From Pontibacter litorisediminis (lineage in GTDB: Bacteria; Bacteroidota; Bacteroidia; Cytophagales; Hymenobacteraceae), in NCBI RefSeq assembly GCF_029360645.1, contig NZ_JARDUA010000001.1:558001-622000 (forward strand): 64,000 nt of DNA, in the 5' to 3' direction. The translations under genes were made by a program, and so were the position numbers. Shown in pieces: positions 56,511 through 64,000 of the stretch. The notes beneath the pieces are model-generated. The model was not told where the DNA came from. It saw nothing but the letters and a program-made list of their open reading frames with translations, and searched no databases. The first letter of the stretch is position 1. Every line of letters starts with the position of its first letter.

Positions 56511-56966
56511 ATGAAAAAGCTATTGGTAATGATTTGCATGGTGTTTGGATGTGTGTTCGCAGCGAAAGCTACAGGCGATAAATCGTCTAAGCTGAAAGCA
56601 GTAGCAGAGGCCAGAGCACAGCATTTATCAGACCAGATGATTAAGGATCTGCGTCTGAACAACTACCAGTCAAGGAAAATAAGAGAGATCAACCTGCAGG
56701 TTGCAGAGCAGGTAACTGCCATTGAGGCGCAGTATGCCAGCAATCAGCAGAAAGTGGAGGAGCTTTGCAAGAGCGTGTTCGCCGAGCGCGATATGCTGCT
56801 AGAGAATGTTCTAAGCACGGTACAGTATAACCACTATTTCGGTGACCGTAAAGTTTACCGTGCCGCCGACCAGAAATTTATGGCTAGCTTCGATAACCAG
56901 AATGCTGGTAGCGTTGCCGTAGCCGATAACAGTGCCGCCAACCAGGCGACTGTGAGTATCGATTAA
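56511..56966 (+). CDS. Small secreted helical protein
   Basis: A 151-residue protein with a signal peptide (MKKLLVMICMVFGCVFAAKA). The mature part is helical: SDQMIKDLRLNNYQSRKIREIN, given here in two pieces as SDQMIKDLRLNN and YQSRKIREIN, resembles the LTxxQ-type helices of Spy/CpxP proteins, followed by VQYNHYFGDRKVYRAADQKF. A periplasmic stress or chaperone role is possible but not supported further. It stands alone and ends at a strong terminator. Confidence 0.7.
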   Translation: MKKLLVMICMVFGCVFAAKATGDKSSKLKAVAEARAQHLSDQMIKDLRLNNYQSRKIREINLQVAEQVTAIEAQYASNQQKVEELCKSVFAERDMLLENVLSTVQYNHYFGDRKVYRAADQKFMASFDNQNAGSVAVADNSAANQATVSID

Positions 56967-57006
56967 TTCTTCTTGCAAAGCTTTACCACTAGTATCAGAC
57001 ATACTT

Positions 57007-57051
57007 AAAAACAGCGAAGCCGCCTTAAGAAAAGGCGGCTTCGCTGTTTTT
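57007..57051. terminator. Bidirectional 20-bp terminator
   Basis: Arms 57007-57026 and 57032-57051 are exact complements with A- and T-runs and a 5-base loop, between the convergent secreted protein and gldC genes. Confidence 0.85.
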
Positions 57052-57067
57052 ATACTTTATAGGAAGC

Positions 57068-57421
57068 TTACTTGATGGCTCCCGGGTCGTTCTTCAGGCG
57101 GTCCTGCTCCACATGCTCGTTCAGCTCCTGGCAAAGAGCGCGTATCTTCTGAGCCATTACCTGGTCGCTGGTAGCCGTTGCAATACTTTGCGCCATAGCT
57201 CCCATGGTGTCAATGTAAAAGTACTTCATCTCATCTACCGGCATATCCTTAGTCCAAAGGTCTATTTTCATCGTGCCAGCCTCATCCCGATCCCACAGAG
57301 AGATGTTGATGGCTTTGGCAAAGTGTATCTTCTCCCCTGCATCTGTGGCACGCCAGCTAATGGCTTCCGGCACGTGATTGTCATCCAGGGCAATGCTAAA
57401 GTATATTTCTGACTTCTTCAT
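57068..57421 (-). CDS. gldC: Gliding motility protein GldC
   Basis: A 117-residue cytoplasmic protein matching GldC of Flavobacterium (MKKSEIYFSIALDDNHVPE, ISLWDRDEAGTMKIDLWTKD and MAQSIATATSD). In Flavobacterium johnsoniae gldC is linked to gliding efficiency and lies with gldB; here it stands alone with no gldB in view. Many non-gliding Bacteroidota keep it, so it does not prove gliding. It is divergent from the endonuclease/phosphatase-fold gene. Confidence 0.88.
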   Translation of the reverse strand: MKKSEIYFSIALDDNHVPEAISWRATDAGEKIHFAKAINISLWDRDEAGTMKIDLWTKDMPVDEMKYFYIDTMGAMAQSIATATSDQVMAQKIRALCQELNEHVEQDRLKNDPGAIK

Positions 57422-57494
57422 GAGTTCAATTTTAAACTTTATTGTATAGTGTTCTCGTAATATGGCTAAACATATGACAGCACAAAGTTACACG

Positions 57495-58541
57495 ATGCGC
57501 TACGGAATTAAAACCCTCTTCTTCTTTTTTACCATCCTCACCCTTATCGGATGCGCTAAAATGCCAGTCACCTCTAAAAAGGGGCGGTTGCATACCATCG
57601 CTTTTTACAACACAGAAAAGCTTTACGATACCAAGGATGACCCTCAAACAAATGATGACCCGTACACCCCGAACGGGGAAATGAACTGGACACAGGAACG
57701 TTATGAGCTAAAATTAAAAAACATTGCCACCGTTATAGCCGGCATTGGCGGCGATAACGGCCCCGCCATTATAGGGCTGGCCGAGGTCGAGAACCGACAG
57801 GTGCTGGAGGACCTGATCAATACCCCTCCTCTACGCAAGCTGGGCTACAAGATCATACACCAGGACATGAAGGACGAGCAGGGGCTAGACATTGCCCTGC
57901 TCTACAAACCCAAGGTGTTCAAGCCAACTGCCACCGATTACATAAAGATCGATTTTAAGGAGCGGAACTACTCCTCCCGTGACATCCTACAGGTGAAGGG
58001 GGAACTGCAGGGCGAGTTGGTTACGCTCTACGTCAACCACTGGCCCCCGCGCGGCAGGTCCCGCCGTGGAAGGCAAGATGAGAGCCGCCTACAGGCCGCC
58101 GCAGCCACCCTACGCCAGGCAATAGACAAGCAGCAGAAAGCCGACCCAAACGTAAGGATCATTGCCATCGGGGACTACGATGCCGAACCACGCTCGGCGG
58201 TGATGCAGCAGACGCTCAAGGCAACGGGCAGGCCTAACCCTGCCTACCAGGAGGAACTCTTCAACACGCATTATATTTCATTTGTAAACGGGCTGGGCAG
58301 CTACGTCTACCGGGGCGACTTCCAGATGCTGGACCAGGTGCTCGTTTCCAAATCGCTTATTGACCCAAAAGAGGGCCTGGAATACGTGCGGGGCTCGGCC
58401 AAGATTTATGACCCGGTAACGATAAAGTATACCCTGGGCAAGTTCAAAGAAGCGCCCAAAAGCACGTTTAGTGGCAGGAGTTACTTAGGAGGCTACTCCG
58501 ACCATTTTCCGGTGTTTATACAGGTAAGGCGGGTGCGGTAA
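57495..58541 (+). CDS. Endonuclease/exonuclease/phosphatase-family lipoprotein
   Basis: A 348-residue exported protein of the DNase I-like superfamily. The start at 57495 gives a compact lipoprotein signal peptide ending at LTLIG-C; earlier in-frame ATGs at 57462 and 57474 are possible. Catalytic-type motifs are IAFYNTEKLYD, IIGLAEVENRQV, LYVNHWPPRG, AIGDYDAEP (where most members have GDFN) and the final GGYSDHFPVFI. Substrate could be DNA, a phosphodiester or an inositol phosphate. It is divergent from gldC. Confidence 0.85.
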   Translation: MRYGIKTLFFFFTILTLIGCAKMPVTSKKGRLHTIAFYNTEKLYDTKDDPQTNDDPYTPNGEMNWTQERYELKLKNIATVIAGIGGDNGPAIIGLAEVENRQVLEDLINTPPLRKLGYKIIHQDMKDEQGLDIALLYKPKVFKPTATDYIKIDFKERNYSSRDILQVKGELQGELVTLYVNHWPPRGRSRRGRQDESRLQAAAATLRQAIDKQQKADPNVRIIAIGDYDAEPRSAVMQQTLKATGRPNPAYQEELFNTHYISFVNGLGSYVYRGDFQMLDQVLVSKSLIDPKEGLEYVRGSAKIYDPVTIKYTLGKFKEAPKSTFSGRSYLGGYSDHFPVFIQVRRVR

Positions 58542-58595
58542 GCTTAACACTGCTAGCCAGCTACCGTGCTTCATGCTTTATGATCAGGATGAAAC

Positions 58596-58625
58596 AAAAA
58601 AGGCGAACCGTTGCAGTTCGCCTTT
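58596..58625 (-). terminator. Terminator after dnaN
   Basis: Stem AAAGGCGAAC (58599-58608) pairs with GTTCGCCTTT (58616-58625); read leftward it is followed by a T-run. Confidence 0.75.
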
Positions 58626-58649
58626 CCCATATCAATAAGTATACTTTTG

Positions 58650-59774
58650 CTACACGTAGTTGTTCAGCATTACCGGCATCACCAACATGAGCACATCCTC
58701 AGCCTCCTCGTTTACGATTGGCATCAGCAGTCCTGCACGGTTCGGCGTAGACAGCTCAAACGTAATCTCGTCAGAGTCAATGTTGTTGAGCATCTCCATC
58801 AGGAACTTGGCATTGAAACCGATCTCCATGTCCTCCCCATCATACTGGCAGGTCAGGCGCTCGTTCGCCTCGTTCGAGAAATCCAGGTCCTCAGCCGATA
58901 CCTGCAGCTCAGAGCCAGAGAGTTTCAGGCGGATCTGGTGTGTGGTTTTATTGGAGTAGATAGAGATACGCTTTACAGAGCTCAGCAGGTCCGCACGGTC
59001 GATTACCAGTTTGTTTGGGTTCTGCACCGGAATCACGTTCTCATAATCCGGATAGCGCTCGTCAATCAGGCGGCAAATCATGCGGATGTTGTCGAAGCTA
59101 AAGAAGGCGTTGGACTGGTTGAACTCCATACGCACGGCCGTTGCCTCCGATGGCAGCGTAGACTTCAGCAGCGTGAAGGCTTTGCGCGGCACGATGATGG
59201 ATGCCTCCTGGTCCGTGCCTACGTCTGTGCGGCGGTAGCGCAGCAAACGGTGCCCGTCAGTCGCCACAAACGTTACGCTCTCACTGCGCAACTGCACAAA
59301 AATACCTGTCATGGCTGGGCGAAGCTCATCGTTACTAACCGCGAATATGGTTTTGTTGATCGCCCGGGCCATCACGTTAGATGGTATCTCTATGGCGTTT
59401 CCGCCCTGCACCACCGGCACGCGCGGGAAGTCCGTAGCGTTCTCGCCGGATAGCTTGTAGCGTCCGTTGGAGGAGCTGATCTCGATGGTATACGTTTCTT
59501 CGTCAATCGTGAAAGTAACCGGCTGGTCTGGCAGGTTTTTCAGCGTCTCCAGCAAGATTTTGGCGGGAGCAGCGATACGGCCGTTCTCCTTTGCCTCCAC
59601 CGGCAACTCCGTGATCATGGAAGTCTCCAGGTCGCTGGCTGTGATGGTAAGCTTGCTGTTGTTTATCTCGAACAGGAAGTTCTCTAGGATGGGGACAACC
59701 GGATTGTTGGTTACCACACCGTTTATGCTGGATAGCTGCTTCAGAAGAGCAGAGGAAGAGACGATGAATTTCAT
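58650..59774 (-). CDS. dnaN: DNA polymerase III beta subunit (sliding clamp)
   Basis: A 374-residue clamp with the three-domain pattern of DnaN: MKFIVSSSALLKQLSSINGV, VATDGHRLLRYR and the C-terminal LLMPIVNEEAEDVLMLVMPV. It rings DNA and tethers the replicative polymerase. It does not sit with dnaA or gyrB here, as is usual in Bacteroidota. Its upstream neighbour on the same strand is gldG, 107 bases away, which probably has its own transcript. Confidence 0.96.
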   Translation of the reverse strand: MKFIVSSSALLKQLSSINGVVTNNPVVPILENFLFEINNSKLTITASDLETSMITELPVEAKENGRIAAPAKILLETLKNLPDQPVTFTIDEETYTIEISSSNGRYKLSGENATDFPRVPVVQGGNAIEIPSNVMARAINKTIFAVSNDELRPAMTGIFVQLRSESVTFVATDGHRLLRYRRTDVGTDQEASIIVPRKAFTLLKSTLPSEATAVRMEFNQSNAFFSFDNIRMICRLIDERYPDYENVIPVQNPNKLVIDRADLLSSVKRISIYSNKTTHQIRLKLSGSELQVSAEDLDFSNEANERLTCQYDGEDMEIGFNAKFLMEMLNNIDSDEITFELSTPNRAGLLMPIVNEEAEDVLMLVMPVMLNNYV

Positions 59775-59881
59775 TATGTATACCTATAATGTTATTTAGG
59801 CAAAGTTAAAAATATTTCGTTTTTCTCCTAAGCCTTTTGCCTCTCGTTTTTCGCGGCAGGCTGTGTTAGAAGCAGATAATT

Positions 59882-61573
59882 TTAAAAGCGCTCGTACTTG
59901 CGCTTGCGCAGGTAATATCGCACCACACCAAACAGCCCCAGCACCACGATCGGGGCGACCAGGTTAAGCAACTGCCAATAAGTTTTCTCCTCCCGCACAC
60001 GCACTCTGTCGAGCGGACGCAGGGCAATTTCCTTGCTCCGGACATTGATCAACCCTTCGGCATCCAGCAGGTAATGAATCGTGTTCATGGCCAGTTCTTT
60101 GTTAGCGAAAGTGATGTTGTTAAACCTGTCGAAGCCTAGCTCATAAGCCTGCCCCGTACGTGGGTTCACATCATTGCGCACCAGGTCGCCATCCGAGAAA
60201 ACGGCAATTTTAGTCTCTACCCCCTGCTCCTGCACTTTGGTGTTCTGCACGCCGGCCGGTGCCCTGCGGTTGCGGAAAAGCGACGTGAATTTACCCTCCA
60301 GCAGATAGCCAACTGGCTGCTGGCCCGCCTGGTACTGCTGCGGGTTCACCTCCATGCGCGCCTCCTCCAGCGTAAGGGGTACCGGCGCCTCAAGCACACG
60401 GGAGTAGGTGGAGGTATACAGCAGCGGTGTTTTCCGGATGCCGTCGGCCTTCACAGTGTCCATTGTACTGACAAACTTGGAGTACACCGCATCCAGGTTG
60501 CGTGTAATCGGGTGCTTGGCGAAATTATTGAGGAGCGGGTAAAAGCGCCAGTTCACCATCTCTGTCTGCGGCCTGTCGCCCATGTAGCCGGTCACCAGTG
60601 GGATGAAGCCGGAGTTCAGGTCCATAATCAGGTTCGCGTTCAGTCGTACTCCGTAGCGGAACAGCAGGTCGTCGAGGTTCAGATTGTAAGGCATGGCAAA
60701 GGTCCCTCCTGCCCCCACGCTGTCCATGTTGGCGTTCATAGGGTCCACAAAGAACACCGCCTTGCCGCCCTTCATGATGAACTGGTCTAGCTTATACTTG
60801 TCCGCCTCACTGAAAGCGCTCGTAGGTTTGGCCACGATAATCAGGTCGAGGCGCTCCAGCGATGGGATTTGGGCCAAGTCGCCGCGGGCCACGCGGTAGT
60901 ACTCCTGCAGCGAACCGATCAGGTCGGCCACCTGCAGCTGCTCCAACTCCCCTTGCCCCTCCATGTAGCCGATGATCTTGCCGCCCTGGAACGCCAGTTT
61001 GCGAATAGCCGCTGCCAGCTCGTACTCCACCCCCTCCACCGACTGGTTCAGGCGCTCATCCGGCGAGGCCGCCAGGTTGCCCTTCAGCAGGTTTACGGCA
61101 GCTTCCTTGCCGTTATACTTTACCACTGCCCCTGGAAACACCAGGCGCTCCACCTGCTTGCCCTCTTCGGTGGCCCGCAGGTTGGTAGGCATGATGCCTT
61201 TCTTGGCCAGGGAAGTATAAAACTCATTCCGCTGCTCCTCATCGCTGATCTCTGTTGGGTCGATAAAGTTATAGCGCAGGTTGCCGTCAGCGTAGATGCG
61301 GAACTCATCCAGTGTTTCGCGCACCGACTGCTGCAGGCGCTTGAAACCTGCCGGGAAATCCCCCTCCAGGTACACGTCTACCACTACCTCCTGCTGCAGG
61401 TCGCCCAGCATCTGCTTGGTAACCGGGGCAATGGTATAGCGTTTGTCCTCGGTCAGGTCGAGGCGGAAGAAATAGTTGGCCGCCAGTAGGTTCAGTAGGA
61501 TGATTCCGGCCACCGAGGCCAGGAACACCAGGATATCGCTGCCGCGCCTGCTCTTGTTCTGCTCCGTTACCAT
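59882..61573 (-). CDS. gldG: Gliding-associated ABC transporter substrate-binding component GldG
   Basis: A 563-residue membrane-anchored protein with one N-terminal helix (about residues 15-35) and one C-terminal helix (LLNLVAPIVVLGLFGVVRYY). The region between is a large periplasmic part with DLTEDKRYTIAPVTKQML near the start, typical of GldG. GldA, GldF and GldG form an ABC complex needed for gliding in Flavobacterium johnsoniae, but homologues occur in non-gliding species. Its start overlaps the gldF stop by seven bases. Confidence 0.92.
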   Translation of the reverse strand: MVTEQNKSRRGSDILVFLASVAGIILLNLLAANYFFRLDLTEDKRYTIAPVTKQMLGDLQQEVVVDVYLEGDFPAGFKRLQQSVRETLDEFRIYADGNLRYNFIDPTEISDEEQRNEFYTSLAKKGIMPTNLRATEEGKQVERLVFPGAVVKYNGKEAAVNLLKGNLAASPDERLNQSVEGVEYELAAAIRKLAFQGGKIIGYMEGQGELEQLQVADLIGSLQEYYRVARGDLAQIPSLERLDLIIVAKPTSAFSEADKYKLDQFIMKGGKAVFFVDPMNANMDSVGAGGTFAMPYNLNLDDLLFRYGVRLNANLIMDLNSGFIPLVTGYMGDRPQTEMVNWRFYPLLNNFAKHPITRNLDAVYSKFVSTMDTVKADGIRKTPLLYTSTYSRVLEAPVPLTLEEARMEVNPQQYQAGQQPVGYLLEGKFTSLFRNRRAPAGVQNTKVQEQGVETKIAVFSDGDLVRNDVNPRTGQAYELGFDRFNNITFANKELAMNTIHYLLDAEGLINVRSKEIALRPLDRVRVREEKTYWQLLNLVAPIVVLGLFGVVRYYLRKRKYERF

Positions 61574-62295
61574 TTTCTGCTCCTCAATACAAGTTTAGTG
61601 GCCAACACCATGATAGCGATCACGCTCAGGAAGTATAACACGTCCCGCGAATCGACCAAGCCCTTGCTGATGGAGGCATAGTGGTATGAGATACCCAACT
61701 GGCTAATAAAGTAGCTGTAGCCGCCCCATACCGGTATGGAGGCAATCAGGTCAAAGCCCGTGTAGATGATGTAGCACAGGAAAACCGCGATCACGAAGGA
61801 GATGATCTGGTTGTCGGAAATAGCGGAGGCAAAAACGCCGATAGCCGCAAACACGCCGGCCAGAAAGATAAGCCCTAAATAGGAACCCACCACCGCGGCA
61901 GAGTCTACGTTGCCCTGCGGGTTACCCAGTTCATAAACCGAATAGTAGTACAGCAGTGTTGGCAGCAGCGCAAACAGCGCCAAAAGCAGCGCCGCAAAAT
62001 ATTTTCCAAGTATAAGCTGCAGGTCGGTGATGGGCTTGGTGAGCAGCAGCTCAATAGTGCCTTCCCGCTTCTCCTCTGCAAAGGTGCGCATGGTAATTGC
62101 CGGAATCAGGAAGAGGAACACAAAGGGCGCCATGGCGAAGAGCGTCTGCATATCGGCAAAGCCATACTCCAACACGCTGCTCTCCGGGAATACCCACATA
62201 AACATACCGATGGCCACCAGAAACACCGCGATCACTATATAGGCGATGAGCGAGTTAAGGAAGCCGTTAAACTCTTTTTTTAAGATTGCTAGCAT
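61567..62295 (-). CDS. gldF: ABC transporter permease GldF
   Basis: A 242-residue permease with six predicted helices (ABC-2 type). Signatures of GldF are LAILKKEFNGFLNSLIAYIV at the start and MRTFAEEKREGTIELLLTKPI. It forms the membrane channel with GldA as ATPase. It overlaps gldG and follows gldA by 72 bases, making an A-F-G operon order, whereas Flavobacterium johnsoniae has gldA elsewhere on its chromosome. Confidence 0.92.
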   Translation of the reverse strand: MLAILKKEFNGFLNSLIAYIVIAVFLVAIGMFMWVFPESSVLEYGFADMQTLFAMAPFVFLFLIPAITMRTFAEEKREGTIELLLTKPITDLQLILGKYFAALLLALFALLPTLLYYYSVYELGNPQGNVDSAAVVGSYLGLIFLAGVFAAIGVFASAISDNQIISFVIAVFLCYIIYTGFDLIASIPVWGGYSYFISQLGISYHYASISKGLVDSRDVLYFLSVIAIMVLATKLVLRSRKW

Positions 62296-62367
62296 TAATC
62301 TTTCTGAACTGTGAATGCTGTGTGATGTATGGGAATGGTTGTGAGATGGATTGCTTCTGGACAGGAA

Positions 62368-63285
62368 TCAGTTCTCCCGCGTAAGCTGCTGGAAGACCTG
62401 CTCCAGGGAGCTTTCCTCCTGCTTGAGGCCCACCAGCGGCCAGTTGCGCTCGGCAGCCAGCCTAAAAACATTGGAGCGAACATCAGCCTCTTTGCTGGAG
62501 GTGATGCGGTAGGTGTGGCTCTGACTCAGCTCTACCTGCAGCACACCGGGTATACTTTGCAGCGCCTCTATCTCCACCGGTGCCTCAAACTCCACGAGCG
62601 TCACCTTCTCGTCCCTTCCCCCCTTTTGCAAGCTGGCTACATCGCTGTTCGCCACCAGTTTTCCCCGGTTAATGATGACCACACGGTCGCAGATGGCGGT
62701 TACCTCCTGCATGATGTGGGTGGAGAAAATCACGGTTTTGTTCTGCCCGATCTGCTTGATGAGCGAGCGGATCTCCACGATCTGGTTCGGATCGAGGCCG
62801 GTGGTCGGCTCATCCAGAATCAGCACCTGCGGGTCGTGCACCAGGGCCTGTGCCAGCCCCACCCGCTGGCGGTAGCCTTTGGATAAAGCCCCGATCTTCT
62901 TGCCCTGCTCCAGCGTGAGGCCGCACAGCTCCACCATCTCCTGCACCCGTGCTCGGCCAAGCTTCCCTTTCAAGCCGTAAACAGAAGCCACAAACTGCAG
63001 GTACTCATGCACATACATATCCAGGTAGAGCGGGTTGTGCTCCGGCAGGTAGCCTACGTTGCGGCGAACGGCGATCGGGTCCTGCACCACGTCGTGGCCA
63101 GCCACCAGCACCGTTCCGGCAGAAGGAGGCAGGTAGCAGGTCGCAATTTTCATGGTCGTGGATTTTCCGGCTCCGTTCGGGCCCAGAAACCCCAGGATCT
63201 GCCCCTGCTCCACCGTGAAGGAAATATCATCCACGGCCCGCTGGGCGCCATAAATCTTGGTAAGGTTCTTTACTTCTACAGACAA
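62368..63285 (-). CDS. gldA: ABC transporter ATP-binding protein GldA
   Basis: A 305-residue ATPase with Walker A LGPNGAGKSTTMKIATC, signature LSKGYRQRVGLAQA and Walker B QVLILDEPTTGLD. The first residues MSVEVKNLTKIYGAQRAVDD are as in GldA. The frame opens with TTG at 63285; no ATG lies nearby. It is the first gene of the gldA-gldF-gldG transcript, with a promoter-like element 62 bases upstream. Confidence 0.9.
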   Translation of the reverse strand: MSVEVKNLTKIYGAQRAVDDISFTVEQGQILGFLGPNGAGKSTTMKIATCYLPPSAGTVLVAGHDVVQDPIAVRRNVGYLPEHNPLYLDMYVHEYLQFVASVYGLKGKLGRARVQEMVELCGLTLEQGKKIGALSKGYRQRVGLAQALVHDPQVLILDEPTTGLDPNQIVEIRSLIKQIGQNKTVIFSTHIMQEVTAICDRVVIINRGKLVANSDVASLQKGGRDEKVTLVEFEAPVEIEALQSIPGVLQVELSQSHTYRITSSKEADVRSNVFRLAAERNWPLVGLKQEESSLEQVFQQLTREN

Positions 63286-63346
63286 TTGCGTGGTCCTTTA
63301 TACTTTGTTTCTGATCAGCCGCAGGGCTAACACATGCCTGCGGCCG

Positions 63347-63374
63347 CAAAAATAACTGATAGGAATGCAACAAA
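63347..63374 (-). promoter_or_regulatory. Candidate gldA promoter (TATTTTTG with upstream TTTG)
   Basis: Exact TAnnTTTG on the minus strand at 63347-63354; a TTTG at 63371-63374 lies 16 bases further upstream, slightly short for a -33 box. It points at the gldA-gldF-gldG operon. Confidence 0.45.
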
Positions 63375-63427
63375 GTATAGCAAACTCAGAAATTACAGCA
63401 AACTTATGCCAGCTGCCGTAACTGCTG

Positions 63428-64000
63428 CTACTTCTGCTGCTTTCCCTTCGGCATCAGCGGGCGCACCTCAATGTCCACGTGGTGGTAGTTTGGGTGCGAC
63501 TCCAGCGCATGCATGATGGTCGAGGCGATATCCTCTGGCCGCATCATGTTCTCGTTCACCGTCACACTCTCGATGCTGTCAAAAAAATTGGTTTGTACAG
63601 AGCCCGGGTAGATGCAGGTAACCTTGATGCCATAGTTGCGCACCTCCTTGTAGAGCGAGTGCGAAATGCCGCGCACTGCATGCTTGGTGCCGCAGTAGCC
63701 CGCCATTTGCTCAATGCCAGTGGTGCCGGCAATCGAGGAGATGTTGATGATGTGCCCTTCCTCCAGCTCCTTCATGCCTGGCAGTACCAACCGCGTGCAG
63801 TAGAAAATGCCGTTCACATTGGTTTCGAACATCAGGTGCCAATCATCCAGGCTCATATCCTCCAGCAAACCCGCTAACCCAAGTCCGGCATTGTTCACCA
63901 GCACCTGCACATGCGTGCCCAAATGGGCTATCGTCTGGTCAAATGCCGTCTGCACCGACTCACTATAGCGCACATCGCACTCGAAAAAATGGAAGTTCTC
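63428..64000 (-). CDS. Short-chain dehydrogenase/reductase (5' end cut by window edge)
   Basis: An NAD(P)-dependent oxidoreductase of the classical SDR family; 190 residues are visible and the N-terminal nucleotide-binding glycine motif is outside the window. Seen are CDVRYSESV (adenine-ring Asp), VLVNNAGLG, INISSIAGTTG (catalytic Ser), the Tyr-Lys pair in YCGTKHAVRG, and CIYPGSVQTNFF. The frame is open through 64000. Substrate unknown; it belongs to the SDR group often named after YdfG-like serine/3-hydroxy acid dehydrogenases. Confidence 0.9.
   Translation of the reverse strand, partial: ENFHFFECDVRYSESVQTAFDQTIAHLGTHVQVLVNNAGLGLAGLLEDMSLDDWHLMFETNVNGIFYCTRLVLPGMKELEEGHIINISSIAGTTGIEQMAGYCGTKHAVRGISHSLYKEVRNYGIKVTCIYPGSVQTNFFDSIESVTVNENMMRPEDIASTIMHALESHPNYHHVDIEVRPLMPKGKQQK

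Overview
The window reads as chromosomal DNA of a member of the Bacteroidota, most likely a Cytophagales/Hymenobacteraceae-type organism (Pontibacter-like; a family-level guess). The support is gliding-motility genes (gldA, gldF, gldG, gldC), a secreted protein ending in a type B type-IX-secretion sorting domain, bacteroidete-style promoters (TAnnTTTG), and several Bacteroidota-typical lipoproteins. I see no flagellar genes, insertion sequences, integrases or CRISPR arrays. The only clear RNA gene is the SRP RNA (ffs).

Layout. 1-6 kb: recQ (cut by the left edge), a 16-cysteine copper-storage-type protein, a small four-helix membrane protein, agmatinase overlapping a fused SpeD-SpeE spermidine-synthesis enzyme, and a PutAbiC-type membrane protein. 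6-16.6 kb: a leftward chemosensory cluster parA - soluble poly-HAMP receptor - cheW - cheY - cheB - cheA - cheC, with sixA upstream. The receptor has no membrane segment and carries ten tandem 92-residue HAMP-type repeats. ParA probably positions this cytoplasmic array. 16.8-32.4 kb: housekeeping and mixed genes (topA, THUMP RNA methyltransferase, murB, YihY, nitroreductase, methyltransferase, DinB, LysR regulator, thrC, DUF429, lipoproteins, guanine deaminase, ffh).

32.5-47.4 kb: a cell-surface region with a family 4 glycosyltransferase, an acyl-CoA synthetase, and a complete CMP-pseudaminic acid pathway (pseB, pseC, pseF, a pseG-pseH fusion, pseI). It is followed by a GT-B type glycosyltransferase, a LamG/T9SS-CTD protein, a Wzx-type flippase and a sugar aminotransferase. 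pseC to pseI is one overlapping block with visibly higher G+C than both sides. 47.5-64 kb: a lipoprotein paralogous to one at 29 kb, ftsE, a transaldolase-like aldolase, ffs, a gene-free tract rich in hairpins (possible structured RNA), guaA, an LpoA-like protein, hemL, dcd, a secreted small protein, gldC, a secreted endonuclease/phosphatase-fold lipoprotein, dnaN, gldG-gldF-gldA and the end of a short-chain dehydrogenase.

Two dispersed sequence signatures run through the window: the 7-mer AAGTATA/TATACTT, far above chance in coding and non-coding DNA, and an intergenic octamer repeat TTAGAGAG. The most interesting candidates are the ParA-linked soluble poly-HAMP chemosensory system, the structured tract between ffs and guaA, and the AAGTATA signature.
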